Part shown: positions 21,870 to 30,962 of the stretch, in pieces
Layout: each line of letters opens with the position of its first letter
How positions within the stretch are numbered: the first letter of the stretch is position 1
NCBI RefSeq assembly: GCF_001042985.1
Contig: NZ_JYKY01000030.1
Span: 1-54,012 of the forward strand
Length of the DNA stretch: 54,012 bases
Direction: 5' to 3'
Origin: Pseudomonas lundensis
GTDB taxonomy: Bacteria > Pseudomonadota > Gammaproteobacteria > Pseudomonadales > Pseudomonadaceae
Translations under genes and position numbers: made by a program
The notes under the pieces: generated by a model
The model's database searches: none
What the model was told of the DNA's origin: nothing
Seen by the model: only the letters and a program-made list of their open reading frames with translations

Positions 21870-23792
21870 ATGAACAGCTGGCTGAGCAATATCAGCGTCA
21901 ACATGAAACTCGCACTGGGCTTTGGCCTGGTGTTGACCCTTACGTTATTAATGGCCATCAGCGACTGGCTCAGCCTGGACAAGCTGATCGACCGCAGTAA
22001 CTGGATGAGCGACATCACCCGCCTCAACAGTTCATTGACCAACCTGCGCGTGGCGCGCTTGCAGTACATGCTCACCGATGGCGACGAAACCGCGGCGCAA
22101 AACGTGCAGACCAATCTGGACGCCTTTGTGGTGCAGCAAAAACAGCTGATTGCATCGTTCAAGAGCCCGGAAAACCTCAAGCTGCTTAACGAACAGCACG
22201 AGATCATCAAACAGTACCAATCGGCCCTGGTCACCATGCGCAAAGCGTATGTGGAATCGGCGGTGTCTCGCGATGAAATGGACCAGTACTCGAAAGTCGC
22301 GCGCGACGCGATGGACCTGTTGAAAAGCCGCGTCATGCAGAGCAGTGCCAGTGAACAGGACCGCTTTGAGCAATTGGAAACGCTGACCACCGTTCGCGAA
22401 AAATTCCTCGTCGCCCGCTACCAAGTCCGCGCCTACATCGCCGCCCAGACCACCGCTAACGAACAGGCCGCACGCCAGCAACTCAACGAGGCGATTGCCA
22501 GCCTGACCACGCTCAACACCTATTTCGTCGCCAGCGCTCCTGAGACCCTTCGCACCCTGGATGACGCGTTGTCGCACTATCAGCACGCCTTGCAGGTCTA
22601 CGCCGACACCGACAAAACCATCACTGACATGCGCAAGGAAATGACCGACTACGGGTCGGGCATCCTCAACCGCAGCGATGCGTTGTACACCATCCAGCTG
22701 GAGCGCCGCGACAACGAAAGCGCCAACGCCAACACCATTCAATTGGTCAGCACGCTGCTGGTGCTGTTGTTCGGGATACTGGCCGCCGTCATCATCACCC
22801 GCCAGATCACCCGCCCGCTGCGTGAAACCCTGGAAGTCGTGGAGCGTATTGCCGGGGGCGATCTGAGCCACAACCTGCGCGTCACCCGCCGCGATGACCT
22901 GGGCGTGTTGCAACAAGGGATTGCGCGCATGGGCACCACCCTGCGCGAGCTGATTGGCGGCATCCGCGATGGCGTGACGCAAATTGCCAGCGCCGCCGAA
23001 GAGTTGTCGGCCGTGACCGAGCAGACCAGCGCCGGGGTCAACAGCCAAAAGATCGAGACCGATCAAGTGGCCACCGCCATGCATGAAATGACCGCCACCG
23101 TGCAGGAAGTTGCACGCAATGCTGAAGACGCCTCGCAAGCCGCCGCGGCAGCCGACGCTGAAGCCCGCGAAGGCGACCAGGTGGTTAATCAGGCCATCGA
23201 CCAGATCGAGCGTCTGGCGGTGGAAGTGGGTCGTTCGACCGAAGCCATGGCCGTGCTGCAACAGGAAAGCGACAAGATCGGCAGCGTGATGGACGTGATT
23301 AAAGCAGTGGCCGAGCAAACCAACCTGCTGGCCCTCAACGCCGCCATTGAAGCCGCACGTGCCGGTGAAGCCGGTCGCGGGTTTGCCGTCGTCGCGGATG
23401 AAGTGCGGGGGCTGGCCCAGCGTACGCAAAAGTCCACCGAAGAAATCCAGACGTTGGTCGCGGCCCTGCAAAGTGGCACCCAACACGTGGCCAGCGTGAT
23501 GAACAGCAGCCGCAGCCTGACCGACAGCAGCGTGACCCTGACCCGTCAGGCGGGGACTTCGCTGCAAGGCATCACGCGGACCGTGTCCAACATCCAGTCG
23601 ATGAACCAGCAAATCGCGGCAGCGGCGGAACAACAGAGCGCCGTGGCAGAAGAAATCAGCCGCAGCATCATCAACGTGCGTGACGTGTCGGAACAAACCG
23701 CCGCCGCGAGCGATGAAACGGCCAAGTCCAGCATCGAATTGGCCCGCCTGGGCAATCAGCTGCAAATGATGGTGAGCCACTTCAGAATCTGA
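21870..23792 (+). CDS. Methyl-accepting chemotaxis protein with helical bimodular (HBM) sensor
   Basis: The protein is 640 residues. Membrane helix 1 at about 12-30 (LALGFGLVLTLTLLMAISDW) and helix 2 at about 290-310 flank an all-helical periplasmic domain of about 255 residues, the size of the HBM sensor of McpS-type receptors that bind organic acids or similar ligands. A HAMP domain follows (ITRPLRETLEVVERIAGGDL). The signalling domain has the invariant hairpin tip EQTNLLALNAAIEAARAGE. There is no C-terminal CheR-docking pentapeptide. GGAGG precedes ATG 21870. A terminator follows. The ligand cannot be told from sequence alone. Confidence 0.93.
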   Translation: MNSWLSNISVNMKLALGFGLVLTLTLLMAISDWLSLDKLIDRSNWMSDITRLNSSLTNLRVARLQYMLTDGDETAAQNVQTNLDAFVVQQKQLIASFKSPENLKLLNEQHEIIKQYQSALVTMRKAYVESAVSRDEMDQYSKVARDAMDLLKSRVMQSSASEQDRFEQLETLTTVREKFLVARYQVRAYIAAQTTANEQAARQQLNEAIASLTTLNTYFVASAPETLRTLDDALSHYQHALQVYADTDKTITDMRKEMTDYGSGILNRSDALYTIQLERRDNESANANTIQLVSTLLVLLFGILAAVIITRQITRPLRETLEVVERIAGGDLSHNLRVTRRDDLGVLQQGIARMGTTLRELIGGIRDGVTQIASAAEELSAVTEQTSAGVNSQKIETDQVATAMHEMTATVQEVARNAEDASQAAAAADAEAREGDQVVNQAIDQIERLAVEVGRSTEAMAVLQQESDKIGSVMDVIKAVAEQTNLLALNAAIEAARAGEAGRGFAVVADEVRGLAQRTQKSTEEIQTLVAALQSGTQHVASVMNSSRSLTDSSVTLTRQAGTSLQGITRTVSNIQSMNQQIAAAAEQQSAVAEEISRSIINVRDVSEQTAAASDETAKSSIELARLGNQLQMMVSHFRI

Positions 23793-23817
23793 TGCAGCCG
23801 CCACGACGTTGATCTCA

Positions 23818-23842
23818 AGCCCTTCTCAATGAAGGGCTTTTT
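23818..23842 (+). terminator. Terminator after the chemoreceptor gene
   Basis: AGCCCTTC (23818-23825) pairs with GAAGGGCT (23831-23838) around a 5-nt loop, followed by TTTTT. It is a standard intrinsic terminator 26 bp past the stop. Confidence 0.9.
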
Positions 23843-23984
23843 GTTTTCAGACTGGCTGAAGCTCACTCCCGCGTCAGGCCCGCAGCGGCCCGTGGGGCTG
23901 GGGCTACCTGTCATTTATGACAGTATAAAAACCGCGTGAAATCACTTAATAAAGGAGCACCCCACTCAACCGTTAGAGCATTGC

Positions 23985-25250
23985 ATGACGACAATGATCA
24001 TCTCGGACGGCCGCCCCCCGATAACACGGCCAATTAAAACAAAAAGGGCCCCTCGGACATTCTCCCGCCTGATTTATTTAACGGCCCTGGCCGGCCTGAC
24101 GTTTAACGCTCTGGCTGAACCGGGTGATGACATTGCCGCCGAGATGACCCGGTACTACCTGTCCACAGTTGAATCTTGTGCTGACGGGCAACGCCCGGCC
24201 TATTACTGTTCGGGCCTGATGATAAAAAACACACGCCCGCGCCCGGGGCATTACGCCTGGAATCCGGGGCGCGCTGCGGTCTCAAGCGGGGGCACCTCTT
24301 TCATCTACTTGCGCGCCGACACCCGGTTCAATAACCCCGACGCCAATACGCTCAATGGCTTTGTGTTTTACCCCTATGGCCATGCCCAGCCGCCCATAAA
24401 AAAAGCGCCCCAGGTGCTGTGCGCGTTTCCTCTCGCGACATGGACGCACAAACGGGACGATAAAGGGTGCGGGGATCAATTCGATACATCGGCCGTCGAA
24501 ACGTCCTGTGAAGCACTGAACATTCATACGGCTGAAGACTGGGTCGACGACCATTTGAAAACCGATGGCAACCTCAGAAAGCAATGCGCCTTCCGGGAGG
24601 TCAGCGGTCGCTTTGAAGAAAAGGGGGCGCAACACTTTTATGCCAGCCTGAAGGCCCGATCACTGCTGCTTAAAAATTCGGACCAACTTGAATACGACAC
24701 CTTTGAAACACCCAACACACTGCGCTTATCGACCTGGGCAGAAAACCCGGATTCGCTGCCGATCATGGCGTTCTTTTACGTAGACGATCCGTATCTGGGC
24801 AGCGGGCTGGCGGCCGCTCAACAGGATCAACTGGATTGGGTCGTCGAGAACAAGCGCGCCTACACCCCCATTATCAAAATCACCTACCCGGCCACCATGA
24901 AAGAGCACGCGGTCTTCACGTTCAATCAAGCCGATCAACGGGTATGCCCCACCTACTTCGATTCGTCGCGCTGGGTGTTGAAAGAGGGCAAATGGTGGTT
25001 GGTGGTAACACCCAGCGCATGCAGTCAAGCGGTTGCGCTGTTTAACAGCCAGGCCGCGAGCAAAGAGTTGCTGGCGCTGCACGGCGCGGATGCCGAGTTC
25101 AACGCCTTGGCGCCAGGTCATTCGATAGCAGAACAGCTCCAGTGCCTGGCCTCCAGGTACCGCAGCGCCGGAGAATGGAACCTCGCTCCCTGGCGTTCGG
25201 CCGAGGGTTTGACCCAGGCTCAGGTCCTGGCTGCGGATTGCCAACCCTAG
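23985..25250 (+). CDS. Secreted protein, halovibrin (HvnA)-like
   Basis: The protein is 421 residues. A basic N-terminus (about 28 residues) leads to a signal-type helix SRLIYLTALAGLTFNALA with a probable cleavage after ALA. The mature part begins with a region resembling Vibrio halovibrins and related pseudomonad proteins: MTRYYLSTVESCADGQRPAY, YYCSGLMIKNTRPRPGHYAW, GGTSFIYLRADTRFNN, GFVFYPYG. HvnA was described as a secreted NAD-cleaving/ADP-ribosylating protein, but no firm catalytic motif is claimed here. Paired cysteines suggest disulfides in the periplasm or outside. GGAG lies far (about 27 bp) from ATG 23985, so the start may be less efficient. The family call rests on recollection of conserved blocks. 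Confidence 0.55.
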   Translation: MTTMIISDGRPPITRPIKTKRAPRTFSRLIYLTALAGLTFNALAEPGDDIAAEMTRYYLSTVESCADGQRPAYYCSGLMIKNTRPRPGHYAWNPGRAAVSSGGTSFIYLRADTRFNNPDANTLNGFVFYPYGHAQPPIKKAPQVLCAFPLATWTHKRDDKGCGDQFDTSAVETSCEALNIHTAEDWVDDHLKTDGNLRKQCAFREVSGRFEEKGAQHFYASLKARSLLLKNSDQLEYDTFETPNTLRLSTWAENPDSLPIMAFFYVDDPYLGSGLAAAQQDQLDWVVENKRAYTPIIKITYPATMKEHAVFTFNQADQRVCPTYFDSSRWVLKEGKWWLVVTPSACSQAVALFNSQAASKELLALHGADAEFNALAPGHSIAEQLQCLASRYRSAGEWNLAPWRSAEGLTQAQVLAADCQP

Positions 25251-25332
25251 GGTCTGTTCCCGCTTCATTGCCAACCGCGTCGCGGGGTCATGGATTAACG
25301 GATCAACTGAATGCCAGCGCGGCGAGAAATCT

Positions 25333-25369
25333 AAAAAAAAACGGCCGTGAGTGAAGGCAGCCACGGCCG
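25333..25369 (-). terminator. Strong minus-strand terminator with no annotated gene in front of it
   Basis: On the minus strand CGGCCGTG and CACGGCCG form a perfect 8-bp stem (12-nt loop) followed by nine T. No minus-strand coding gene ends here: the nearest ones to the right are the plus-strand lipoprotein and then the SulP gene, which itself ends at 25830. It lacks a T run on the plus strand, so it does not serve the halovibrin-like gene well. It may end a small RNA starting near 25450-25500. Confidence 0.7.
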
Positions 25370-25448
25370 CAGAATCGATACAGTCTTGACCCGTTTATTT
25401 CCCTGAATCGACGCTGCTTCAGCGCGCTCAGGCTTGAGTAGGTCGAGA

Positions 25449-25829
25449 ATGCGTTTAAAAGTGTGTGGCTGGATCGGTGCGTGGTGTGTATTGCTGACCT
25501 TGCAGGGCTGCGGCCCGAATGTCTCTTATGTGTATTCGCCGCCACCGGACGTGGCCGGCAAATACTGCATCAACGCCTGCTCCAGTCAAAAAAGCCAGTG
25601 CAAAACGATGGCCCAGATGCAGTCGCAAACCCAGCGAGCGCTCTACGATGCGCAGTTGACGGCGTACAACTATTGCCGTCAGAACGGCGATAAAAAACAG
25701 CGCAAATTGTGCAGCTATCCCACCGCGAGTTACCACTACGGCGGCTTTGGCGACACCTGCGGCGAAGACTACAACGCCTGCTACCAAAACTGCGGTGGCA
25801 CCATCCGCCGCGTGGTTCACGACGACTGA
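25449..25829 (+). CDS. Cysteine-rich lipoprotein of unknown function
   Basis: The protein is 126 residues. A lipoprotein signal (MRLKVCGWIGAWCVLLTLQGC) ends in the lipobox L-Q-G-C, giving a lipid-anchored Cys at about residue 21. The mature protein is small, Tyr- and Gln-rich, and has eight further cysteines spread in C-x3-C and C-x7-C-x3-C type spacings near the ends, suggesting disulfide bonds in the periplasm. Gly after the lipidated Cys, not Asp, suggests the outer membrane. ATG 25449 is chosen over an upstream TTG because the signal peptide starts there. Its stop touches the converging SulP stop. No family was recognised. Confidence 0.75.
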   Translation: MRLKVCGWIGAWCVLLTLQGCGPNVSYVYSPPPDVAGKYCINACSSQKSQCKTMAQMQSQTQRALYDAQLTAYNYCRQNGDKKQRKLCSYPTASYHYGGFGDTCGEDYNACYQNCGGTIRRVVHDD

Positions 25830-27275
25830 TTACACCGCCTGCACGCGTGCCCGTTTAAGCAGCTTTTTGCAGCGCTCGGACACGTTCAGCACCCGCAGGT
25901 GTTTGCCCGCCTTGGCATAGCGCTCGCGCAATGTCATCAGTGCGGCAATGGCCGAATAATCGACAAAGCTCAGGTGACGACAATCGAGCGTCACCTGGGC
26001 CGGGTCGTTGGCCGGGTCGAACTGATTTAAAAACGTGGTCGTAGACGCAAAAAACAGCGTCCCATGCACGCGGTACAGCTTGCTGCCATCACGCTCCAGC
26101 GAGCTGTCGGCGTACAACTGACGCGCTTGCTGCCAGGCAAAGTTCAGCGCGGCGATGATGATGCCGCACAGCACCGCAAAGGCCAGGTCGGTGAACACCG
26201 TAATCACCGTCACGGCAACGATCACCAGTACGTCGTTGAGCGGTACTTTGTTCAGCACCCGCAACGAGGCCCAGGCGAAGGTTTGCTGCGCGACCACAAA
26301 CATCACCCCCACCAGCGCCGCCAGGGGAATACGCTCGATCAACGGCGACAGAAACAGCACGAACAACACAATCATCACCCCCGCGACCACACCTGACAGT
26401 CGCCCGCGACCGCCGGAGCTGAGGTTGACCACGGTCTGGCCGATCATCGCGCACCCGCCCATGCCGCCAAACGCGCCGGACACCATGTTCGCAGCGCCCA
26501 ACGCCACGCATTCGCGGTCCGGGTAACCACGGCTTTCGGTGATTTCGTCCGTCAGGTTAAGGGTGAGCAACGTTTCCAGCAGTCCGACCATGGCCATCAA
26601 AAACGCATAGGGCGCGATGATGCGCAGGGTGTCGAAGGTCCATGGGATCTGCGGCAGGCTGAAGCTCGGCCAGCCGCCTGCGATGTGGGCCATGTCGCCC
26701 AGCGTGCGGGTCGGCAGGCCCAACAGGTACACCGCCAGCCCCACCCCCAAAATCGCCACCAGCGCGGGCGGCGCCACTTTGGTCAGGCGCGGCAGGCCGT
26801 AGACCACCAGCATCGTCAGCGCCACCAGCCCGGCCATCACATACAACGGCGTGCCCGTGAGCCACTGCCCGTCCTGCTTGAAATGCTCCAGCTGGGCCAT
26901 GGCAATGATGATCGCCAGCCCGTTGACGAACCCCAGCATCACCGGGTGCGGGACCATGCGCACCAATTTGCCGAGCCGGAGCAGCCCGAACGCCATCATG
27001 ATCAGGCCGCCCAGCAGCACCGTGGCGAGGAAGTACTGCACGCCGTGTTGCACCACCAGCGCGATAATCACCACCGCCATCGACCCGGCCGCGCCGGACA
27101 CCATGCCGGGACGGCCGCCGAACAGCGCGGTGAGGGTGCAAATGATGAACGCGCCATACAGGCCCATTAACGGGTTGAGGTGAGCCACCAGCGCAAAAGC
27201 GATGCACTCGGGCAGCAAGGCAAAGGACGTCGTGAGTCCGGCCAGAACATCGGCACGCAGACGAGAGAATTTCAT
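25830..27275 (-). CDS. SulP-family inorganic anion transporter with STAS domain
   Basis: The protein is 481 residues. Ten to twelve membrane helices fill residues about 10-370, beginning with the family motif region LLPECIAFALVAHLNPLMGL. LFGGRPGMVSGAAGSMAVVI is the conserved substrate-binding part and GGMGGCAMIGQTVVNLSSGG the second half. A short cytoplasmic STAS domain follows (from about 385; VTLDCRHLSFVDYSAIAALM). SulP carriers take up sulfate, bicarbonate or other anions; this subtype, starting right at the membrane with a short N-terminus, resembles bicarbonate/sulfate carriers but the substrate is unproven. It stands alone between converging and same-strand neighbours. Confidence 0.92.
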   Translation of the reverse strand: MKFSRLRADVLAGLTTSFALLPECIAFALVAHLNPLMGLYGAFIICTLTALFGGRPGMVSGAAGSMAVVIIALVVQHGVQYFLATVLLGGLIMMAFGLLRLGKLVRMVPHPVMLGFVNGLAIIIAMAQLEHFKQDGQWLTGTPLYVMAGLVALTMLVVYGLPRLTKVAPPALVAILGVGLAVYLLGLPTRTLGDMAHIAGGWPSFSLPQIPWTFDTLRIIAPYAFLMAMVGLLETLLTLNLTDEITESRGYPDRECVALGAANMVSGAFGGMGGCAMIGQTVVNLSSGGRGRLSGVVAGVMIVLFVLFLSPLIERIPLAALVGVMFVVAQQTFAWASLRVLNKVPLNDVLVIVAVTVITVFTDLAFAVLCGIIIAALNFAWQQARQLYADSSLERDGSKLYRVHGTLFFASTTTFLNQFDPANDPAQVTLDCRHLSFVDYSAIAALMTLRERYAKAGKHLRVLNVSERCKKLLKRARVQAV

Positions 27276-27446
27276 GGAGTACCTAAAAGCGGGACGATCA
27301 GAAGGGTGTTTCAGAAACAGATAGTAACAAACTGCGTAGCACTCAGATAACTGGAGCCGCTGACGGGGTGAGCGCGGCTGCGCTCAGCAGGCGAAAGCGC
27401 TTTGCACGCCTTCGCCGCTCCTGCCCCGACAGCGACTGCAAGAAGG

Positions 27447-29114
27447 TTACTTCACCACTTTGCCCACGCCACGGCCGCGCGGGTCGGAGGCTGTTTCAAG
27501 TTGGGTGCCGTTGACGCGGATGGCCTGAATGTCGCCCATGTTCCAGCCCTGATCTTCCAGGGTGTAGCCCATGGCTTTGAGTTGGTCAGCCACTTGGCCA
27601 GTGATCGGCGCGTAGGCATCGAAGTAGATCGTGTCTTTGGGCAGCAACTGGTGATGCACGCGCTGGGCGCTGACGGCTTGCTCCAGCGGCAGGTTGTAGT
27701 CATACAGGTTGTTCAGCACCTGGAAAATCGAGGTAAAGATCCGCGATCCGCCCGGCGTACCCAGCACCAGGGTGACGTCGCCATCACGAGTCACCAGCGT
27801 CGGGCTCATCGACGACAGCATGCGCTTGCCCGGCTCAATCGCGTTGGCGTTACCGCCCACCACGCCGAACGAGTTGGCCACGCCCGGTTTCGAGCTGAAG
27901 TCATCCATTTCGTCGTTGAGCAGGAAACCCGCGCCTTTGACCACAACACCGCTGCCGTAATCCCAGTTCAAGGTGTAGGTATTGCTAACCGCGTTGCCGT
28001 CTTTATCGACAATGGAAAAGTGCGTGGTCTGATGCGGTTCCAGGCCCGGTTTGACGTTGTCTGTCGCTGAAATGGCTGTGGGGTTGACCTCTTTCGCACG
28101 CTTGGCGATGTACGCCGGGTCGGTCAGTTCGGCCACAGGCATCTTGCCGAAATCCGGGTCGCCCAAGTAATCGGCGCGGTCAGCGAACACGCGTTTTTCA
28201 ATTTCAGCCAGCAGGTGGATATACGGCGCAGAGTTCAGTTCGACGCCTTTGAAGTCCGCCGCCCGCGCTTCCTTGATGCCGATCAGTTGCGCCAGCGCGA
28301 TCCCGCCTGAGCTGGGCAGTGGCGCGGTGTACAGGGTATTGCCACGAAAATCGACGCGCATCGGTTCACGCCAGTTGACCTTGTAATCGTTCAAGTCTTC
28401 CTTGGTGATCAGGCCCTTGTCCTGCTGCATTTGAGCGACCAGCAAGTCGGCGGTTTTGCCGCGGTAAAACTCCTGGGCGCCCTGATCGGCAATGCGTTCC
28501 AGGGTGGTGGCCAGTTCTGGCTGCTTGAAGGTTTCACCCGGCTTCATGCTGCCGAAATAATCGCCGAAGTTGGTGGTGCCGTTGAACAGCTTCAACGCAT
28601 CCTCGCGGTATTGGTATTGCTTGTCCGCAACCTTGAAGCCATTTTTCGCGTACCCCACGGCGGGGGTCAGCAACTCTGACCACGGCAATTTGCCGAAACG
28701 CTGGTGCGCTTCCCACAAGCCCATCACCGTGCCCGGCACACCGGCAGCGCGTGAGCCCACCAGGCTCATGTTTTCGATGATCTCGCCTTTGTCGTCCAGG
28801 TACATGTCGCGGCTGGCGGCTTTGGGCGCTGTTTCGCGGTAGTCGAGAAAGTAAGGCTTGCCATCGATGAACAACGTCATGAACCCGCCGCCGCCAATGT
28901 TGCCGGCTTCAGGGTAGGTCACGGCCAGGGTGAACGCCGTGGCGACGGCAGCATCGACGGCGTTGCCGCCTTTTTTGAGGATTTGCGCGGCCACTTCAGC
29001 GCCATATTGATCCGGGGCGGCCACGGCGCCGCCTTCCAGAGTGACGGCAAACGCCGACGAGCTGGCTGCAATCGCAGCCGCCAAGGTGAGGGATGTGAAC
29101 CTGACAACACGCAT
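27447..29114 (-). CDS. ggt: Gamma-glutamyltransferase (periplasmic Ntn hydrolase)
   Basis: The protein is 555 residues. A signal peptide (VVRFTSLTLAAAIAASSSAFA) directs it to the periplasm. Family blocks follow in order: GGNAVDAAVATAFTLAVTYP, AGNIGGGGFMTLF, ETAPKAASRDMYLD, AGVPGTVMGLWEAHQRFGKL, LPSSGGIALAQLIGIKEA, the autocleavage and nucleophile Thr in QTTHFSIVDKDGNAVS, and the substrate-binding LSSMSPTLV. The precursor splits before that Thr into large and small subunits. It cleaves the gamma-glutamyl bond of glutathione, feeding amino-acid recovery. AAGGAAG precedes ATG 29114. All key residues are present. Confidence 0.95.
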   Translation of the reverse strand: MRVVRFTSLTLAAAIAASSSAFAVTLEGGAVAAPDQYGAEVAAQILKKGGNAVDAAVATAFTLAVTYPEAGNIGGGGFMTLFIDGKPYFLDYRETAPKAASRDMYLDDKGEIIENMSLVGSRAAGVPGTVMGLWEAHQRFGKLPWSELLTPAVGYAKNGFKVADKQYQYREDALKLFNGTTNFGDYFGSMKPGETFKQPELATTLERIADQGAQEFYRGKTADLLVAQMQQDKGLITKEDLNDYKVNWREPMRVDFRGNTLYTAPLPSSGGIALAQLIGIKEARAADFKGVELNSAPYIHLLAEIEKRVFADRADYLGDPDFGKMPVAELTDPAYIAKRAKEVNPTAISATDNVKPGLEPHQTTHFSIVDKDGNAVSNTYTLNWDYGSGVVVKGAGFLLNDEMDDFSSKPGVANSFGVVGGNANAIEPGKRMLSSMSPTLVTRDGDVTLVLGTPGGSRIFTSIFQVLNNLYDYNLPLEQAVSAQRVHHQLLPKDTIYFDAYAPITGQVADQLKAMGYTLEDQGWNMGDIQAIRVNGTQLETASDPRGRGVGKVVK

Positions 29115-29201
29115 GGGGACTTCCTTTTATTTTTGTATGACGGTGCTGAACCTTGTCTGATTTCAGAAACCTTTTCAAACAACAAAAGAGAAGCCCGAGG
29201 C

Positions 29202-30113
29202 TTAATGCGTGAAGTTGGCGGCCGCGTAGCTCGCGAGTTTGGTCTGGATAAAATCCAGAAAACACTGAATTCGCAGGGCCAATTGCGAGTTGCGGTAATA
29301 CACGGCATGAATCGGCTGACGATAGCCGCTGTTGAACTCCCCCAGCACCACCTGTAAACGGCCGGCGGCGATGTCTTGGTGGGTCATGAAATGCGACAGG
29401 CACGCGATGCCCTGCCCCTGCAACGCCAGATGCCGCACCGTCTCGCCACTGGACGCGCTGATGTTCGGCTCGATCGGCCAGCGATCGCCCTGTGCATAAC
29501 GCAGAGGCCATTGGTTCAGGCCATCGTTTTGGGTGAAGCCGATCAGGCTGTGACTGGCCAGCTCTGCGACCGAGTTCGGCATGCCGTGAGCGGCGATGTA
29601 CGCCGGACTGGCAAGGATATTCAGCGGACTGCACCCCAACGAGCGGGCATGCAACGTGGAGTCAGCCAGGGTGCCGATGCGAATGGCAATGTCGGTGCTT
29701 TGCTCCAGCAAGTCGATAATCAGGTCGTTGCTGTTGAGCTCCAGCTGAATGTCCGGGTACAGCTCACGAAACTCGGGGATGTACGGCACGATGGCATGCA
29801 GCATGAACGGGGACGCGGCATTGATGCGCAGGCGCCCGGACGGCGTGCGCTGGTGAGCGATCAGGCGCTCTTCGAGTTCGTCCATTTGCTCAAGGATCTG
29901 CTTGGCACGCTCGAAGAAAAACTTGCCCTCCTCGGTCAGGTCCATGCGCCGCGTGGTGCGGTTGATCAGCGTGGTCTCGAGCTTGGCTTCAAGCCGCGAC
30001 AACGTGCGACTGACGGCAGACGGTGTCTGCCCGGCATGTTCGGCGGCGGCTGAGATTGAGCCGCACTCGATCACCGACACAAAGATTTGCAACTCATCCG
30101 ATCTGGCTTTCAC
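29202..30113 (-). CDS. LysR-family transcriptional regulator
   Basis: The protein is 303 residues. An N-terminal winged HTH (LQIFVSVIECGSISAAAEHA, QTPSAVSRTLSRLEAKLETT) is followed by a linker helix and a periplasmic-binding-like effector domain from about residue 90 (GRLRINAASPFMLHAIVPYI). Together they fit the CrgA-like LysR subgroup. It starts with GTG 30113 behind AGGGA. It lies between ggt downstream and the mdaB-like gene upstream, both on the same strand. LysR proteins of this subgroup often control a neighbouring quinone reductase, but the target here is inference. Confidence 0.92.
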   Translation of the reverse strand: MKARSDELQIFVSVIECGSISAAAEHAGQTPSAVSRTLSRLEAKLETTLINRTTRRMDLTEEGKFFFERAKQILEQMDELEERLIAHQRTPSGRLRINAASPFMLHAIVPYIPEFRELYPDIQLELNSNDLIIDLLEQSTDIAIRIGTLADSTLHARSLGCSPLNILASPAYIAAHGMPNSVAELASHSLIGFTQNDGLNQWPLRYAQGDRWPIEPNISASSGETVRHLALQGQGIACLSHFMTHQDIAAGRLQVVLGEFNSGYRQPIHAVYYRNSQLALRIQCFLDFIQTKLASYAAANFTH

Positions 30114-30181
30114 ACGCGTCCCTCATTGAATAGCCAGTCATGGTAGTCGCTGCCGGGCAGCGCGCGGCTGCGAGCCTCTCG

Positions 30182-30769
30182 TTACCGAAGAAACACGTCG
30201 GTGAGGTGTTGCTCGTAGCGGGCAGCATCCACTTCAGGCTGCGGACGCTTCATCACGTCAACGCACAGGAAGGTCGGCAAACCACTCATGCCCAAAAACT
30301 GGTTGGCTTTGTGGAATGGAAAATACACCGCATCGACGCCCTTGCCTTCAAAGAAATCGGCCGGATCGTCAAACGCTTGCTGCGGCGCATTCCAGGTCAG
30401 GGACAGCATGTATTTTTTGTCGTGGATCAAACCGCCACTGCCATAGCGCTGGGACGCATCGGAGCGCGTGCGGCCATCACTGGCGTACAAACTGCCATGG
30501 CCTTCGGTGAACACTTCGTCGACGTATTTTTTAACGATCCACGGGGCGCCCATCCACCAGCCGGGCATTTGATAAATGATGACGTCGGCCCACAGAAACT
30601 TTTGCACCTCTTCGGCCACGTCGTAGCCTTCGTCGATGTGGGTGACTTTGACGTCAAAGCCATTGCGGTCGAAAAATGCCAGTGCGGTGTCGTGCAGGGT
30701 CTGGTTGTAACGACCGTCCGAGTGCGCAAATTTTTTGGCACCGTTGAGCAAGAGTATTTTTTTCATCAT
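30182..30769 (-). CDS. mdaB: MdaB-type NAD(P)H quinone reductase
   Basis: The protein is 195 residues, a flavodoxin-fold FAD quinone reductase: KKILLLNGAKKFAHSDGRYN, THIDEGYDVAEEVQKFLWAD, VIIYQMPGWWMGAPWIVKKY, and SGGLIHDKKYMLSLTWNAPQ near the active site. Two-electron reduction of quinones protects against oxidative stress. Of the possible starts, the ATG pair at 30769/30766 gives the normal family N-terminus MMKKILLLNG; longer forms add unrelated residues. It is divergently arranged with a YgiN-like monooxygenase, the pairing seen in enterobacterial mdaB-ygiN, where the enzymes form a quinone cycle. Confidence 0.93.
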   Translation of the reverse strand: MMKKILLLNGAKKFAHSDGRYNQTLHDTALAFFDRNGFDVKVTHIDEGYDVAEEVQKFLWADVIIYQMPGWWMGAPWIVKKYVDEVFTEGHGSLYASDGRTRSDASQRYGSGGLIHDKKYMLSLTWNAPQQAFDDPADFFEGKGVDAVYFPFHKANQFLGMSGLPTFLCVDVMKRPQPEVDAARYEQHLTDVFLR

Positions 30770-30962
30770 CAGCCTCGTGGATAAACCCTCTGCGCTGTTG
30801 AGCGGCGTTGGAGTTAAAGGTTTAAAAGTGACCGGCACAGTAACGATTCCTTCCTTTAGGAAATACCCGTGCCGCGGCAAATAACATTTGCTCAATAATC
30901 ACAAATAACCATTGCATTGTTGCCTTATTCTCTCGAAACCACTGACCTGAGGAGCCGACGAG

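Noticed and set aside
22032..23804. 590-codon open frame on the minus strand across the chemoreceptor gene
   Set aside because: The plus strand encodes a complete chemoreceptor; the antisense frame has no family resemblance and is a codon-bias shadow.
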